64,000 bases of DNA from Toxonevra muliebris (GCA_963691655.1 OY829327.1:64740079-64804078); one strand, 5' to 3'; shown: positions 43,019 through 57,565, counted from the stretch's first letter. Notes: a model not told the origin generated them from the sequence alone. Numbers and translations: made by a program.

Positions 43019-44634
43019 TTTAGTTGCGCTAAAAACATTTTTTTTTTATTAATATATTACATATTTGCAATTTTATTTTTAATAACTTACATTTTTGTAA
43101 ACTTTCGAGTCCTTGAAAGCTGTCGAATAGAATTTTCTACTTTCGATTGAGTTAGACATTTGCTTTCGACGAATAGATTCGCAAACATTTTCGAAAATCA
43201 AAAGGGGATAAACGAAATCCGCACAAAATGAAATCTGAACATCGAACAAATGTTATTCGAAAATGTTGAAATCGAGTGAAATTGTTTTGGTGTTCTTGAA
43301 ACCGAGTGAACTCATATTCACTATTTTTTTTAACTCGTTTTAATATATTCAGTTGGCGCAAAACAAAACAAGTTGTGAAAGTTTAGAAATAACTGGCTGA
43401 GCCGGCAAACGTTCTGCCTTTTCTGCGAAAACGCAAAAATTAAAAAAGAGTGAAGTACTTCATATTTAAAATTAAACATTCGTAATGACAATTCAGCCTT
43501 CCATTGAATTTGGGGGAAAAAATTCTTTATTTAAAAATGTTATTGACACAATTGGCATTTTCAAAAGTATTTAGCTCGCAGAACTGTGCATTAAAAACAG
43601 AGAATCATTATAAATGAAAATCTCAAATCAATATTGTGTTAATTAAATTTTAGAAATGAAAGCTTACATTGCATCTGGACGACCAGAAAATGAAACATTT
43701 TTATTGTTTTATCATCAGGCACCCTAACGGTTATGCATTTTATAGTAAAAGTCAAATATTAAAAGCTATTTTGTGACTTTTATCGTAATAGGCAAAATAA
43801 AACGGTAATTTATAGACTTTTATGATTTTTGGCAAAAAATAATAGTTATTTTGTTGGGCAAAAAAAACTGTTATTTTATGACTTTGATTTATGACTTTTA
43901 CTTTTTTAGACAAAAATAAATGGTCAACCCTATTTGCAAGCGAACGGCTTGAGCAATTAAAAAAAATTATGTCATTCGATTCAGCTCATCCGCCTCATTC
44001 ACTATAGGTAAAAAAATGTTTAATTTTGAAATTCCGAAGCAACTGCTGCGATGACAAAACTGTAATGGCACTAAAATATGGTAACTCTAGAATTAATTGT
44101 AATAGATCTAATAAGTACTCGCTAGTATCTAAGAATTTACATATAAATTTGAATAAAGACAGTCGTGAAACGAATGAACTAAAAAGAGGACGTGTTTCCT
44201 TTATATGGCGGACGTCCTGTCACGTCCACGGAATATAAATTATAAAAAAAGCACTTAAAGTCAAATTTATTGAAAATCGAAAAAATGAAGTAAAATTAAG
44301 AACAAAAAGAAAAGAATATTATACCTGAAAAGAAAAAGGGTATAACTACAGGTGCTGGAAAATATAAAAGTGTTACTAAATACAAAGAAAAAAAAAATTA
44401 CCGTGCTTAAAAATACAATTAAACATACAATTAATTATAAACGCCACAAATAAAACATTTAACAAATGCGCACATAAAAGCACCTTAAAGTGACCGGAGC
44501 ACCCTTGAAAAATCAAAAACAACAAATGCAATAATTGTGGACGACATCAAAATTAAATTTTATAGTTTAAAGGACGAAACTGTACCGTGAAACAATACTT
44601 AAGCATTGTAAAACATATGTATATAATGTACATT
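43019..44634. other. No gene; imperfect TTTTATGACTTTTA repeats at 43735-43925
   Basis: AT-rich. Between about 43735 and 43925 a motif like TTTTATGACTTTTA with GGCAAAA spacers recurs imperfectly. The short frame at 44026-44238 shows no domain. Confidence 0.5.
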
Positions 44635-44647
44635 TATACTATATATA

Positions 44648-44717
44648 GGTAGGTAGTACTGGGTGGCCGAAGCCACGCATAGACCTTTAGGTCCTTAGCG
44701 ATACCAGATAGGAGTCC
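44648..44717. mobile_element. 70-bp insertion with perfect 13-bp TSD
   Basis: TATACTATATATA occurs at 44635-44647 and 44718-44730, enclosing 70 bp that is much richer in G and C than the surroundings. The insert contains two short hairpins: GTGGC-CGAA-GCCAC (44662-44675) and GACCT-TT-AGGTC. It has no poly(A) or TIR. It looks like a retroposed or end-truncated piece of a structured RNA or LINE. Family unknown. Confidence 0.6.
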
Positions 44718-44730
44718 TATACTATATATA

Positions 44731-45197
44731 ACAAAATCTAAATTTGCGGAAAACAACAAAAACAATTCTTTCTATATAATGTGTTTTGTGATAAAAGATG
44801 GACGCATGCATACTTATACGCGACCCAAAACTACATAATTTAAAACAAAAACTGCAACATGAGAAAAAAAGAAATAAATTATAAACGGTGTACTTTAATA
44901 ATGCGTACATTATAAAAACAATAATCTCTTTTTTTAAATAATTTAAATTAAAATAAGATTTACAAGTAATGAAAAATAAAATAAAAATGCACAAAGACAA
45001 TAAATCGTGCGACAGCGAACACAAAGAGCAAGACAAACAAACGAAAGTTTTGTTGCTTTGTTGAAAAGCTGCGTAATTTAAAAATAAATATTTCCTAACA
45101 AAATAATTGTCGAAGCAGCCTGGTTTGACTGCTTGTATTCCTTATATGTTTTTTACACTAGCACATGAACCAGTACAAGAAAAAGGGATTGGTTGCT
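44731..45197. other. No recognised gene
   Basis: AT-rich. No BEL/Pao reading is recognisable beyond the integrase break at about 45205. Confidence 0.5.
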
Positions 45198-47480
45198 CTA
45201 ACACTTTGCTCTTGCAGTTAGATCATTTGGATCTTCTGACATGGGAGTTAGCGGTCTTGAGTTGAGAATGGCCTCTATTTCCACAATCACCGTCTCGAGT
45301 TCCTCATATGTCAGTGATGCTGTTGATACACTCCTGACCAGGAGGTGTTTTGCAGATTTTACAGCAGCTTCCCAAAGGCCTCCGAAATGAGGTGCTCTAG
45401 GTGGAATAAAGTTGAACTGAATTCCTTTGTTGCTGCATTTTTCTGTAATCTTGCGTGCCCCTTCTGGTGAATAGATGGCTGATGTTAATTCTGCCAATTG
45501 GTTCTTGGCGCCCACAAAATTGGTAGCGTTATCACTGTATAGATTTTGGCAGTGTCCTCGCCGGCTTGTGAATCGTTTTAGTGCACCGATGAAGGCCTCT
45601 GTTGTGAGGTCGCTGACCAGTTCCAGATGAACTGCCTTAGTGGCAAAGCAACAGAACACTGCGATGTATGCCTTGTGTGGTCGTTTTCCACGTAGCTTGA
45701 AGTGTACCCAGAATGGTCCACAGTAGTCTACTCCAGTGTTTCGAATGGACGCGCTGGAGTGACTCGTGTTGTTGGTCCCATTACCTGGTGAAGTAACTGG
45801 GGTCTTGCTTTGGTGCATGTTATGCAATTTGGACTATTGCCCTAGCCATGCATTTACCCTTAATGGGCCAAAATCTTTCACGCATTATGGATAATAGCGT
45901 TTGGGCTCCACAATGTTTGTGTTGATTGTGAATCTTCTGCATCAATAATTTCACAACTGGATCGTTGTATGAGAGCAGAATTTGGTGTTTGGCATCGTAG
46001 GATATTGTTGCTGCTTTCAGTTGTCCTCCCACTCTCCGAGTTCCTTTGTCGTCTATAAATGGGGACAACGTGCTGAGAGCGCTTGTCCTTTTTATCTCTT
46101 TATTGTATTTCAGATGTTTGATGTCATCGCTGAAGTCTGTCTTTTATATTTGCTGGACAATCGCGATTAGTGCTTCATCCAATTCTTTGGGGCTTAGCGC
46201 CATTCCTGACATGCATGGATGTCTGTGGTGGCGTGCTTTATTGATGAACCGCAAGATGTATCCCATTACTCTTTGGAGAGTTCTGAATGAGTTTTTATGA
46301 TTTATGGTGTAAGTTAGCTCGCTCTGGGTGACTGCGGTTACCACAGATACTGGTGCCCTTTGCCTTTTTTCCATGTTATTTTCAATAGCGAGGCCAGCAG
46401 AGAATTTTGGAGGCCACATTGTTTGGTTTCCATGAAGGAAGAATGGTCCGTAAAACCATATTTTACAGGCTGCCAAGGCCCTTGGCGCTAGTCCTCTTGA
46501 TAGCACGTCAGCCGGGTTGTCCTTGGAACCAACATGGCGCCATTGTTCTGGCAAGGTCAACTCTTGAATCGCAGATACTCTGTTGGCCACAAAAGTTTGG
46601 AATGAAGATGACGCCGAGTTGATCCAAGACAAAACAATTTCTGAATCTGTCCATAGAAAGGCGGGTTAGCCCTTGTAACGGAGATCATTCTGTACTCTGC
46701 TAACGAGTTTGGCGCATAGTACTGCTGCACATAGTTCTAATCGAGGCAGACATTGTCGTTTGAGTGGTGCGACACGTGACTTGGCGCATAAAAGTCTCAC
46801 CGTTACTCTTCCGTCCTTAAAAATGGACCGAATGTATACAGCAGCACCATAAGCTCTTTCAGATGCATCACCGAACGCATGAAGTTGTATTGAATCTGGT
46901 ATTCCTCCCTTGAATATGTGGCGTGAAAATTGAAGATTATTTAATTCGGTAAGATTCTCGCGGAATGTTAACCACCTTGTGTGTAGTTCTACTGGTAGGG
47001 CTTCGTCCCAGGCTAACTTGAGCTGCCACAACTCCTGTATGAATAGTTTGGCTGTTACTACCACTGGTGCTAAAATACCCAGTGGATCAAAGAGTCTTGC
47101 TAGATCCGATGTAATTGTTCTTTTGGTGACTCTTTTTGTGGGTCCTAATTTCACCTTCACGCAGAATCTATCGGTTTTGGAAGCCATGTTAGCCCAAGGG
47201 TTTTTATTGCCTCGTCGCTTTCATCCGAGAAGTCCAAATTGACTTCTTGATTATCGTGTGGGATGTTCTGGAGAAGTTGAGGGTTGTTTGCACACCATTT
47301 TCGTAATTAAACCCGGCCACCTTTAACATTTGGTCGAGTTGCCTTTGTGCTTCAATGGCCTTCGTCAAACTGTCCGACCTTCCGAGTCCGTCATCCACAT
47401 AAAAATTTATACTGTGTTTTGTTATCCCTTGCAATTTGCTGCAAGCATCTTGTGGCCAGATACGGTGCTGATCTTGTTCC
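45198..47480 (-). pseudogene. BEL/Pao-type LTR retrotransposon, pol fragment
   Basis: On the minus strand the order is RT (catalytic YVDD in INFYVDDGLGRSDS, near 47400), RNase H (HAFGDASERAYGAAVYI near 46860, LELCAAV, TDSEIVLSWI, DNPADVLSRG near 46520), an H2C2-type zinc region (HNQHKHCGAQTLL near 45915) and integrase (GVDYCGPFWVHFK, SDNATNFVG, HFGGLWEAAVKSAKHLL, 45740-45340). These are BEL/Pao hallmarks. The reading is spread over three frames with a stop near 46666. Both ends are cut: the RT at 47480, exactly where duplication copy 2 begins, and the integrase at about 45205. No LTR, gag or protease is seen. It cannot be functional. Confidence 0.88.
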
Positions 47481-47696
47481 GCAGTCATGCATAGTAATTA
47501 TTCTACGTCGAAGTACATATCTTAGATGAGCAATTAGTATCTGAAAGAGGAATAACAAACAATTTAATAATGCTTTATTTAATTTTTTTCTTTGTTGTTG
47601 ACCGCTTGATTGCGATTTTACGCAAAGGAAAAAAAGCGAGAAAAATGATCGTGTGCATTCGTAAGTACTGACGAAATATCAAAGCGCAGATGCACT

Positions 47697-50600
47697 CAGT
47701 GGCGGTTCTAGGATTTGGGTTTGAGGGGGGGCTGATTTTACTAAATTAAAAGATAAATATCAGACTCACTATCGACCAAAACCCAGACTTAGAGCAAAAA
47801 CTAATGCAAAAATTTTATCAAATACAGGTCAAAAATCAAAAGATAACTGGAACAAAACTGAGACCAAAATTCAAACTAAAATCGGATAGAAATTTAGGCG
47901 CAAATTTCGACCAAATTTCAAACCAAAAATTTAAATACTTTTTTCAGATCGAAGTTCAAACCAAGAAAAGAACCAAATTCAGATCAAAATGAGGCCAAAT
48001 TCAGATCAAAATCTTAATTATGACTTTTCTGATGGATTTATATTGTTCAATGGTCTATTTTGACAAAACAACTTAAAGGAAATTTTAATTTCTTTTTAGA
48101 AAAAATGTTGATACATCTCCATTTTTTTTGTCATTTTTGGTCGAAACAAAAACCCGAAAAAAATTAAATAAATCTTTTTAACAGTTGATTTGGATAGTAC
48201 TTTTAACAAATTTTTAAAATATCTATTCATATCACTCTTAGCATCGACATCACTATTAATATGGGCCTGGTGGTGAGTTTACGATCTCACAACTCCATAA
48301 CCAAGCACTTCATTTTTATAAAAAATTAAATACGTTTTTTAAGCCTGATATACATTACTTAAGATGTAAATATATCTTAATTTGACCGAAAAACCAATAC
48401 ATTTTAAACTTTAACGAGATCCGTATACGCTTTCGGGTGCCGGGCAACAACCGGTTAAAAATGTTCAGATCACGAATCGGAATCGGAGGTCAAATTCAGG
48501 TCAAAACTCAGACTAAAACCCAAAATTCAGACCGATTCAAAACCAAAATCAGTTTTAAAATTCATTCATAAATTCAAAAAAAATTTAGACCACAACTTAG
48601 ACAAATAGTTAGACAAAACTTTAGGCCAAAAGGACAGCAAATACCGAAAGAAAGTAACCCAAAATTCAGACCAAAAACTAGTGGGAATATCTGATAAATA
48701 TTTACATCAACAAATTTTAACTTAAATTAAACAAAAACTGAACAAAATTCCAGATGAATTCAGACTAAATTTAAAAAAAGAATTCAGACCGATTTCGGAC
48801 CGTAATTCAGACCAAAATAGTATCAAAACCAAGCCAATTCTGATGAAAATATTAACCACAACTCAAACTAAGAGTTAGATTAAAATTGAGGCTAAAAAGA
48901 CGCCAAATACAAATTAAAAGCAAACCAAAATTTAGACCAGAAATTAGATCAAACGCTGGTCTGCAAATGCTGGAAAGCAAATCAAAATTTAGACCAATTT
49001 AGACCAAACTCAAACCAAATTCAGATTAAAATGCAAACTAAAATAAAACAAAATTCTGACCTACAATCAACCAGAATTCAGATCGAAAACGGGCAAAAAC
49101 GAAAAAGTTAAACCAATATCAGACTAAAATTCAGTACAAAATTCAATCCAAAAACTAGACCATTATCAAGCTTTCTAAAAGTAAGACTGGCATTGAAATT
49201 GTAGATTCAATGTAGACTGAATGTATTTAATAAACCGTTGCACTGTAAGGTGCATCCTATTGGCATCCGTCCAGTATGGCGGCTAATCAGAATATGACCC
49301 CATTTTAATATTTAAATATTAAATTATTATTATTAAAATAATATATATATATATATATATATATAAAATAGGGCTCTGTTAAATGTTTAGTCCTAATAGG
49401 TTTCTATATTTCGCAACGGATTGGATTGTCATGAAATTTAGTATATAATTACTTTGGACATTTGTCGAGTTAAGTCGATATTTATTTTAAGTTAGTTTCA
49501 AATAGTTTCTTTAATACTAAACTATATAGACCATTATTTGAACCAAAGTCAGCTTTTTTATAAAATTTAGCTACTTAATGCAAATTGCTGCTTAAACTGT
49601 AAGAGGTACATAAAAATTATGTATAGTAAGATTATAGATCTAATCGTTTGCTAAAATAAAGTCAGTGGGGGCATATATCTAAAGTTAATAGCTTACCTAT
49701 AAAATGCATTTTTATAATAAAAATTTGTTCCCCTTACATTTGTTATTGTAAATATTTATGTTTTTTCTAGAATCAATGCCAAAGATTTTTTCGCTCGCTG
49801 TGATTTCCACCACACAAACACAAAGCAGAAAAGAATGCGTATGAGCTTTGCGTTTGAAATTCTTTTACATTTGCATGAATGTAACTAAATATTACTAATT
49901 TGATCCCAGTATTTCTTAGTGGTGTGTGGATGAGTTGGTTAGAAGGGAAGGTAAAGTATTGTATGTAGGAAAGAGTTGTGGAATAGTGAGTTCGAATCCC
50001 ACTTGAAGCGGAGACTAAATAATTTTGTTTTTTTTCAATTTATTTTTTTTTTATCGGTGTGGTGGAAAAAAATAGAAATACAACAAAAACTAAATACCGA
50101 CAAAGGTGAATATAAAACATGCAAACACACAAAAGACATTATTATATATTTCTAATGTGATCACGTTATTTTGTAAAGGTTTGTAGCTTAGGGAGTTAAA
50201 AAGGAGGGTAAGTTTGTGGTTGTGCAAAGAAATTGTAAGTTTTTTTTTGTATCGTGAGTTCGAATCCCACTACAGGTGAATACACCAAGTGATTCTTTTT
50301 TTATTCAATTATACTGTTATATAAAACTGTAACTTGATTTCATGGACATATGCCCATCAATAACTCAGATAATTTTTGGGTATATCTCCACAACCAGAGA
50401 TTTAGTACAAGGATGTTAATTATCTGTAAAGTTGAAAAAAGGGGACATGGCATCTCTTATATAATCTGAGTTTTAGCTATGGAATATCTCAGTATTCATT
50501 TGTGGCACGTCTCTAAAAAACATTATTTGTCAATGGCATTCTATGAAAAAATATGGATAGGCGTGGCCTTTTCCGTTCAACTCTAATGATTTTATATTTC

Positions 50601-51746
50601 CAGAACCATTTACCCACGTTGGTTGACAAAACCACGCCACCAAAAAAAAAAAAATGTGGTTAGGATTGAAAAAGACGGCGAGGAACTTTCCATATAGCCT
50701 GAATTTTCATTATTGTATATCTTAGAAACTATTTGCAGTACAGTACTAAGATTTGGAATGATAATATGATTTGTCACTGGAATTTGGTGGGTAAAGTATG
50801 GGTACACTTGAGTTAGTGACTGTTCCACCTCGGATTTATAAGGTATATTTTCTAAATTATTTGTGGTTAAAGAGCTTTGATTGCCAATGGAAAATGCTAG
50901 AAAAAAATCGAAAAAATCGAAAGAATCGAATGAATAAAATATGCGTGATACCTCCCATGCAAAGAAAATGTTTGAAACTGTATACCTGAGAAAACAATGC
51001 AAAGAACACAATGGCAGTTTGTGTGTGAAGGCGGATGGTTAGTAGTAGTTGTTGGGCAGAATGTGGAAGCTTTTTGGCATACAAAGGAAATGCTTCAAAA
51101 GGTATATCTCTGCCTAATTTTGCTAAGGCCTTAACATCAATTTTTCAATATAGAGTTTTTGATGGATTATGATAAAGTGTGTCCTGTACCGAAAATTTTA
51201 GAAACCTACATTGAAAACTTGCAATCTTTTCTTTTAGTTTAAATTACAAATTCTCGAAACAGTACTCCAAATACAAAAATGTTTTTTGCTTCTCCTATAA
51301 AATTTGAAAAATGGGTGTTAGGGCTTTAACAAATTAAAGCAGCCATGGGAACCATGGTAAGGCAAGCAATCAAAATTTAGTTGTAAAGGATATATGTTGA
51401 TAGTTATTAGAGAGCCATAGTAAGAAAGATTATGATGGTTTTTATGTTAAGATGGGATGTTGATAGCAGTACCTGAGAAGAATGTTGACACCATTAAATT
51501 TTGATCGGAGACTGGCACGCTCATATAAATATATCTCAGCTAGTATAAAATAATATTTTAAATCCTAAAGTTTTTCCTTTGTTGAAAGTATATTCTTTTC
51601 ACTGCTGATGGCTTTTTTTTTTGAAAAATCTAAATATGGTATTTTTGATTTCTCAAAAATTACTGTTTACTATAAGATTGTCGGGTTCTGGGGGGGCTTC
51701 AGTTTCTATAGCCCCCCTCCCCCCTGCCTCCCTGGATACGCTACTG
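47697..51746. mobile_element. hAT-like element, copy 2
   Basis: Duplicate of 18445-22494, the same 4,050 bp length, with the 8-bp flanks GATGCACT (47689-47696) and GATGCGCT (51747-51754). It contains the A+C-rich repeats (about 47750-48025 and 48480-49170), the TA microsatellite (about 49340-49365), the tRNA-like segment (50179-50277) and the dispersed block (about 51101-51537). Confidence 0.6.
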
Positions 51747-53334
51747 GATGCGCTGATTATTGGGGAATTGCCATTAGTTCCTTTATTACCTTTATTAGTT
51801 CGCTTGTAGCTTAAATATTCCAATGAATCTATAACATCGACTGAAATATTATAACTCAAATTCCTCCTAATTACAACTTCGTCAAACATTAAAACATCCT
51901 TTCAGTAGAACTCATTTTCTTTATTACAGGTGCAGAAATTTCCGGTTGCGAGTTTTTTAATTCATTCCATCCATGTAGGTCAGTTTGGTCGTTGCTTTAC
52001 CAGAGGTGTATGAAAATTCAGTAGACAAGATATGCGAGAAGAGCGAGAAACACAAAATTACAGGCTTAGATCATATTTCAGCTAAATGAATAATTATTTT
52101 TCTTTTTCTTTCTATTAAATAAATCCCGTTAATTTGTATTTTTCTTATTTTAACCTCTTTATATCGAAAACCCCTGTAATTCGTAAGAAATTGCTGATTC
52201 CTTGCGATTACGAATTATAGGAATTCTACTGTATTACGAAAAATAAATTAGTTGAGGTAGATATTTAATAGATGCTTTATGTGAATAAGCTTTTTTAATT
52301 TTAGTATTTTTGAACATATGTTATTGCCTTTGCTTAATTTTTGGAAACAAAAATTAACTAATTTGATGGGTTATTTTTTTCTGTTTTACTTTCATTCATT
52401 TTTATATAACTCATATAACCCATTTATGTATATATTTTGCTATGAAAAATAAATCTTAAAATCGTTAATAAAATATTTTATGTTATTAAATTATTATTAA
52501 ACCCACAAATACTACCCGTCTACTTCGACGTAGAATAGTAGAATAATTACTATGTCCACATGACCGCTTATTTTTTTCTTGATTTTTTCCTGATTTTGAC
52601 ATTTAATTAAAAATAAATTGAATTTAAAATTTGAAAAAAATCTTGAAAAATGGCAAATTTTGAACTTTGAGGAACCATAACTCAGCCATTTGTTTTTTGA
52701 TCAAAACAAACAGCATATCGATTGGAAGGGTATTTAATTACTTTTTTAACGATTTGCAGTTCATCTCGACCGATCTTTGTTTGGACTCCACAAGGATTTG
52801 AGTGAAACCATTACCCGAAAAACACAAAATTATTGATCGGCAAAAATTCTTACCATAAAAAAAAATGTTTTTGTGTTCGGGAGGTCACAATTTCTCCACC
52901 CAAACATGCTTTGTTCTTGGTATTTTTCGGCTGTAAACTAGTGTAATAAGGGCCTTATATTTCAGATAATATGTCGGAATTAAATAGATTGTTAATTCAG
53001 TCCAATGTTAAATAATAAATTAAGAAAATATATACAAGTCATTTTGTGTAAAATTTTAAAAAGCAATTTCGTTCCTTAGTCAGACAAAGATGAACTTCAC
53101 ATTTTGAGCATTTAACTAGTGATCTTCCACTGCATTTTCTGATTTGCATCGAGTTGCATTTTCCTGATCGTCACGGAGTGGAAAATGTCCCAGTTAATCG
53201 AATCATACATTAGCAATAGGCCGGCACTCTCCTTTGTTGAAATTGCGATGATTTGTGGGTAGGTCGTTGTCGTTTATATTCGAGCTTGGTCTAACGCGTT
53301 TTCTTTCATTAGCCTTATTCGCCAGAGTAGAGAA

Positions 53335-56300
53335 TAGAATAGAATAGAATAATTCTTTATTTGTATTTAAAGTTCACAATGTATGCTTACAGACTAACAA
53401 TATTTTTAAATAACTAAATAAAGAATATACGGCAATGGCCTTAAAGGTCGTCTGCCGGAATATACGATCTATTTTTAACATATCACGTAAATTCATTTAC
53501 AATTAATTCTCTGTACTTCAGCGCACCAGTTATGTAAAAAACCAGTTTTTTCCAAGACTCATCATTTTTCCCATTCAATACATTCACTATATCAGAATGT
53601 GTCAAAGTTGTTTTTTGGAAATTTGCAGCACGGAATGTTGTTAAAATGGGACATTTCCCAATAAAATGGGTAACGTTTTCTATCTCATTTAGATTGGAGA
53701 GTGTACCGTTTTTATTATAAATATCATCAGATTGCATCTTGCTCTAAATATGTATTAAGGAAATTTTGTACCTGCTAACTGTATCACTCAAATATTTTTT
53801 GCCAATATTGAAATCTAAATGTTTATATATCCTTCCTTCACTTTTTTGGGACCGTTCCCGCATACTACCTCGAATTTTGTTATTCCTCATCATTAAAAGC
53901 GTTTCTTTTTTCATATTCCAAATATTTGGGTTTAAATCTCTATCATCCCACTTCAAATCGAATTCCATTCCTATTTTATTTAGTGACTTAGCCCAGAAAA
54001 ATGAACTGGCTAGACAAGGTTTTCACCTACCAAGCACATTGGCCCCGATCCGTTCTGCGGAATCGGCTGAACCTCTACGAAATCTTTCGTTGAGGAGTGG
54101 TCTAAAGCAAAAATGGCTAGAGTATTGGAACTCTATCCCAGGTTTAAGACAGGCAAAAGCACTTATCATTCCGCTTGCCCAAAATAAGCCCATCCCTTAT
54201 CCCAAATCTGACCTTAGGCTACTGGTGGGCTACATGTCTGGACACTATGGGCTCAGATATCACCTAAACAAAATAGGTCTGTCTAATGAGACAGAGTGTC
54301 GTCTATGTCTGGAAGATGACGAGTCGATACTTCACGTTCTGTGTGAGTGTCCGGCCTTGGCTCGGCTCAGAGGAAGAATTTTTGGTATTCCTTTTCTGAC
54401 GGCTAATCACATAAAATCTTCTTCTACAAAAGATGTCTTGACTTTTATTAGGTCAGCTGAACGTCTTTTGTCATAAAATGGGGAATGGCACAAAAGATCT
54501 TTTAGGTCGCAGTGCCTGCCTGGTTGGGCTCCCCTAAATAATAAATGATAATAATAGCCCAGAATATGTTTTTTCTCAGTACTTTCAGTGTCAGATTGTG
54601 TAGTAGTCTTTTGTTGCTGTACTCAAAAATCGTTCTTTGTATATAATTTAGATGTATCGCAAGAGTATAAATGTGTCCACTTTCTATATTCGATTCCAAC
54701 ATTATGACATAAGTAGGCGAGCATTCCGGGAGTCTTAAGATTTTTTTAACAAAGTAAAGGTGGAGCTTGTCTAGAGTGTAACCCCATACTTGAGCGGCAT
54801 AACTTTGAGTGGCACGGCATACAGCTTGAAACATTTGCCATTTCGAGCTAAGATTTATGTCTTTTTTAGAAAGAAAGCTTGATCAAGCTGAATTTATACT
54901 AATTTTTGCACGTTCAATAAGTGTTTTTGAAAGCTCATTTTAAGGGTCATACTTTGTAACACGTCAACTTCATTTGCCATTATCACTATGTTCATGTCAT
55001 CGATATATAGACCCCCTCCTAATCTTCATGTATGTCATTTAAATATAAGGCGAATAGAAGCGGCGACATCAAACACCCTTGCCTAACTCCTGATAGCGTA
55101 CAAAATTCTTCTGACACTTCATCATTCACTTCATCCATGTACACTTTCTTCAAAAAATGCGTCATTTGGACGATTTCAGAGCCAAATGACGGTTGGACGA
55201 TTTAGTAGCACGAAATAACGATTTACGAAAAGTTTGAAAAAAGTAAACTTGAAAAGAATACCTACAAATATGTGTCAAGGAATAAAACACTATACTAAAA
55301 ATTACAACTGATTTAATTTAATTTTTGATTTTTTATAATAAAAAAAAAGGTAAGAGAAACCAGTCAAAAGTGCTAAATGTAATAAAATGGAGTAAGTTTT
55401 AGTACTGGCCGAGTTTTGTTATAACTTTCTTTTTGGTTATTTCAGGTAAGAAAAATTTAAGAATGTAGTCTGGTGTTCCGGCCTAATTTTCAAGTATATT
55501 TCGGGAATTTTTTTTATAACAAAATAAAATACAATCATTTAAATTTTTTATATGTTATTACTGGCTTCTTTCATTGTACAAAAAAAAATTTTTGGAGTTT
55601 ATTTTACGATATTTTTCTTCAGTGTTTTTTACGTCGAACACGTCGTACGTAGACACCTAAAAAAAGATGTGGCACTCAGGTGATTACGGTAGTTGAAGTC
55701 ATCAGAAACAAAAAATTTAAATAAAGTACTGGGTAAAAAATAGGAAATGATTAAAAATAAATAATTCTGTTTCCTGCGAGAGCCATTGGCGTGTAGTTTA
55801 ACATATTAAAATTTCAGCCCAATCGTATTCTTTCCAGACCCTTGGAGGAATCAAAAATAAGTTGGTTTGAGAAAAACGCTTTAAAACTCTCGACTATGCG
55901 CTATAACTTCGTTATTATTTTGAATTTTGGTCTGAAACAGTACGCTCTCAAAATATTGTACTTTTGAAATATATGAAAAAAATAATCGATTTTTTGAAAC
56001 TCGAACACCAGACTACATCCTTAACAAAAGAAAAAGGAGCAGAATGGACGGATGAAATAGAATGTGCAATGTGGTTTTTGCAAAATATGCAACTTTTAAG
56101 GTAAAGTGGGTCTAGTCCGACATAGCAAATTCGAGACATAGTATGCATTCCATTTTTTTCAATTATAAAAGATACATAAATTGAAAAGTTGTAATAGCAG
56201 CAAAAAATTAATTAAATTCCTTGGTAATTTGATACAATTTCCCTTTTTAAATATCAGGCAGATTATGCTAGTCTGAAAAGATCTTCCTGTTTCTCCCATA

Positions 56301-57565
56301 TTGCATAGGCGCGTAAACACATCAGCCAACTCGTCCAGCAACTCCTGCGGGCTATTTTGAAAAAATTCATACGATACACCGTCAATTCCAGGGGCTTTAT
56401 TTGGCTTAGTCTTTTTTAACATTTTTTCAATCTCTTCCCTCGTTATTGGCTTAACCAAATCGTATATTTCAACTTTATTTGAAGAATAGAGTGCGTCTCT
56501 AGCACTGTGCCTCTCTTATTTTGGAAGCCAAGTTCCACCACTGTTTCAAGTCTTTTACATTATTAATTCTTCTATCGAGTTCTATATAATAAGCTTTCTT
56601 ACTTTCTCGACATATTCTTTGGAACTCCTTGTTTGCTTCAGTACCTATACTTATTTTTATCATTCAGATCAAGGGTGGCGGTAAATGTACGAAGACAATC
56701 AAAGGAGATTTTACTAGCCTTTTCACATTTATAGTTAAACCAGTCTTCCCTTTTTAGATTGCTCGCTTTTTTCTGTGAAGACGATTTGAAATTTTGATCT
56801 GCGCAAATATCATTTACAGAGCTGCCCATATTGCCTATAAAACTTAAATTACCTTCTCTGTCGCCCTCAGTTATTCCGTTTAAAACAATCAAACCATTGT
56901 CGTTGCAAAAATCTATATATTTTTACCCATTTGCATTTACCGTTTATCCTTTGATTGTCGGTGATCATAGCCTGCCTTGAATAGATTCGTGTATATTTTT
57001 TCAATTTCTTGTTGCATTTCCCCGATTTTTACATTTAAGTCTCCAATCACAATAAAATTTTTCCAATCTTTTTCTATAAAAGTATTTTTAAATATATAGC
57101 AAATTCCTTGTTCCATTCAGTACCCCTGATATATATTGGAAACACCTGCAAAACGTTTTTCTTCATTCTTCTATGAAAGTGAGAGTATTTATTTCCTGAA
57201 ACGAGACGCTTACATCTTGCTCTTTCAGTCCTTTTTTTACCCCATATAATAAGCTCCACTTGCTCTTCCAAAGTGCGTTTTTCTTGTTGCTCCTTTCCAT
57301 TTTATTTTATGGTTTGTGAAATATTTACTAAAACTTTAAAATTTGTCTTCTTCAATATATGTTTCATTAATACTATAATGTCAAAATCATTTATGTAATA
57401 GAAAAATTTTGGAAAAATTATTTTACTCTGTAGTCCATTAATGTTATAGGACAATATTTTGATGCCAATTTCACTCGTCTTTTCAAAAATGCTATTTTCT
57501 ACATTACTGGTGCACTGATTATTACCACGTTTATCTGACAGTCTGTTCGGTACAAATTTTGCAAA
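53335..57565 (-). mobile_element. LINE C, copy 2
   Basis: Duplicate of the minus-strand LINE at 24078-28310, with the same endonuclease (57500-56638), RT N-part (56458-56300), TIR element (55463-56018), RT palm (about 55090) and C-terminal part (54834-53483). The 3' tail has one more 5-bp ATAGA unit than copy 1. Confidence 0.75.
53999..54554 (+). mobile_element. LINE D insertion, copy 2
   Basis: Duplicate of 24742-25297 with the same TSD TAGCCCAGAA at 53989-53998 and 54555-54564. The C-terminal frame reads to 54476. The SINE-like 3' end is at about 54487-54518. Confidence 0.85.

Noticed and set aside
43152..43361. 69-codon minus-strand open frame (and other 60-80 codon frames across the window)
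   Set aside because: AT-rich chance frames without motifs, conserved starts or context. They are not reported as genes.
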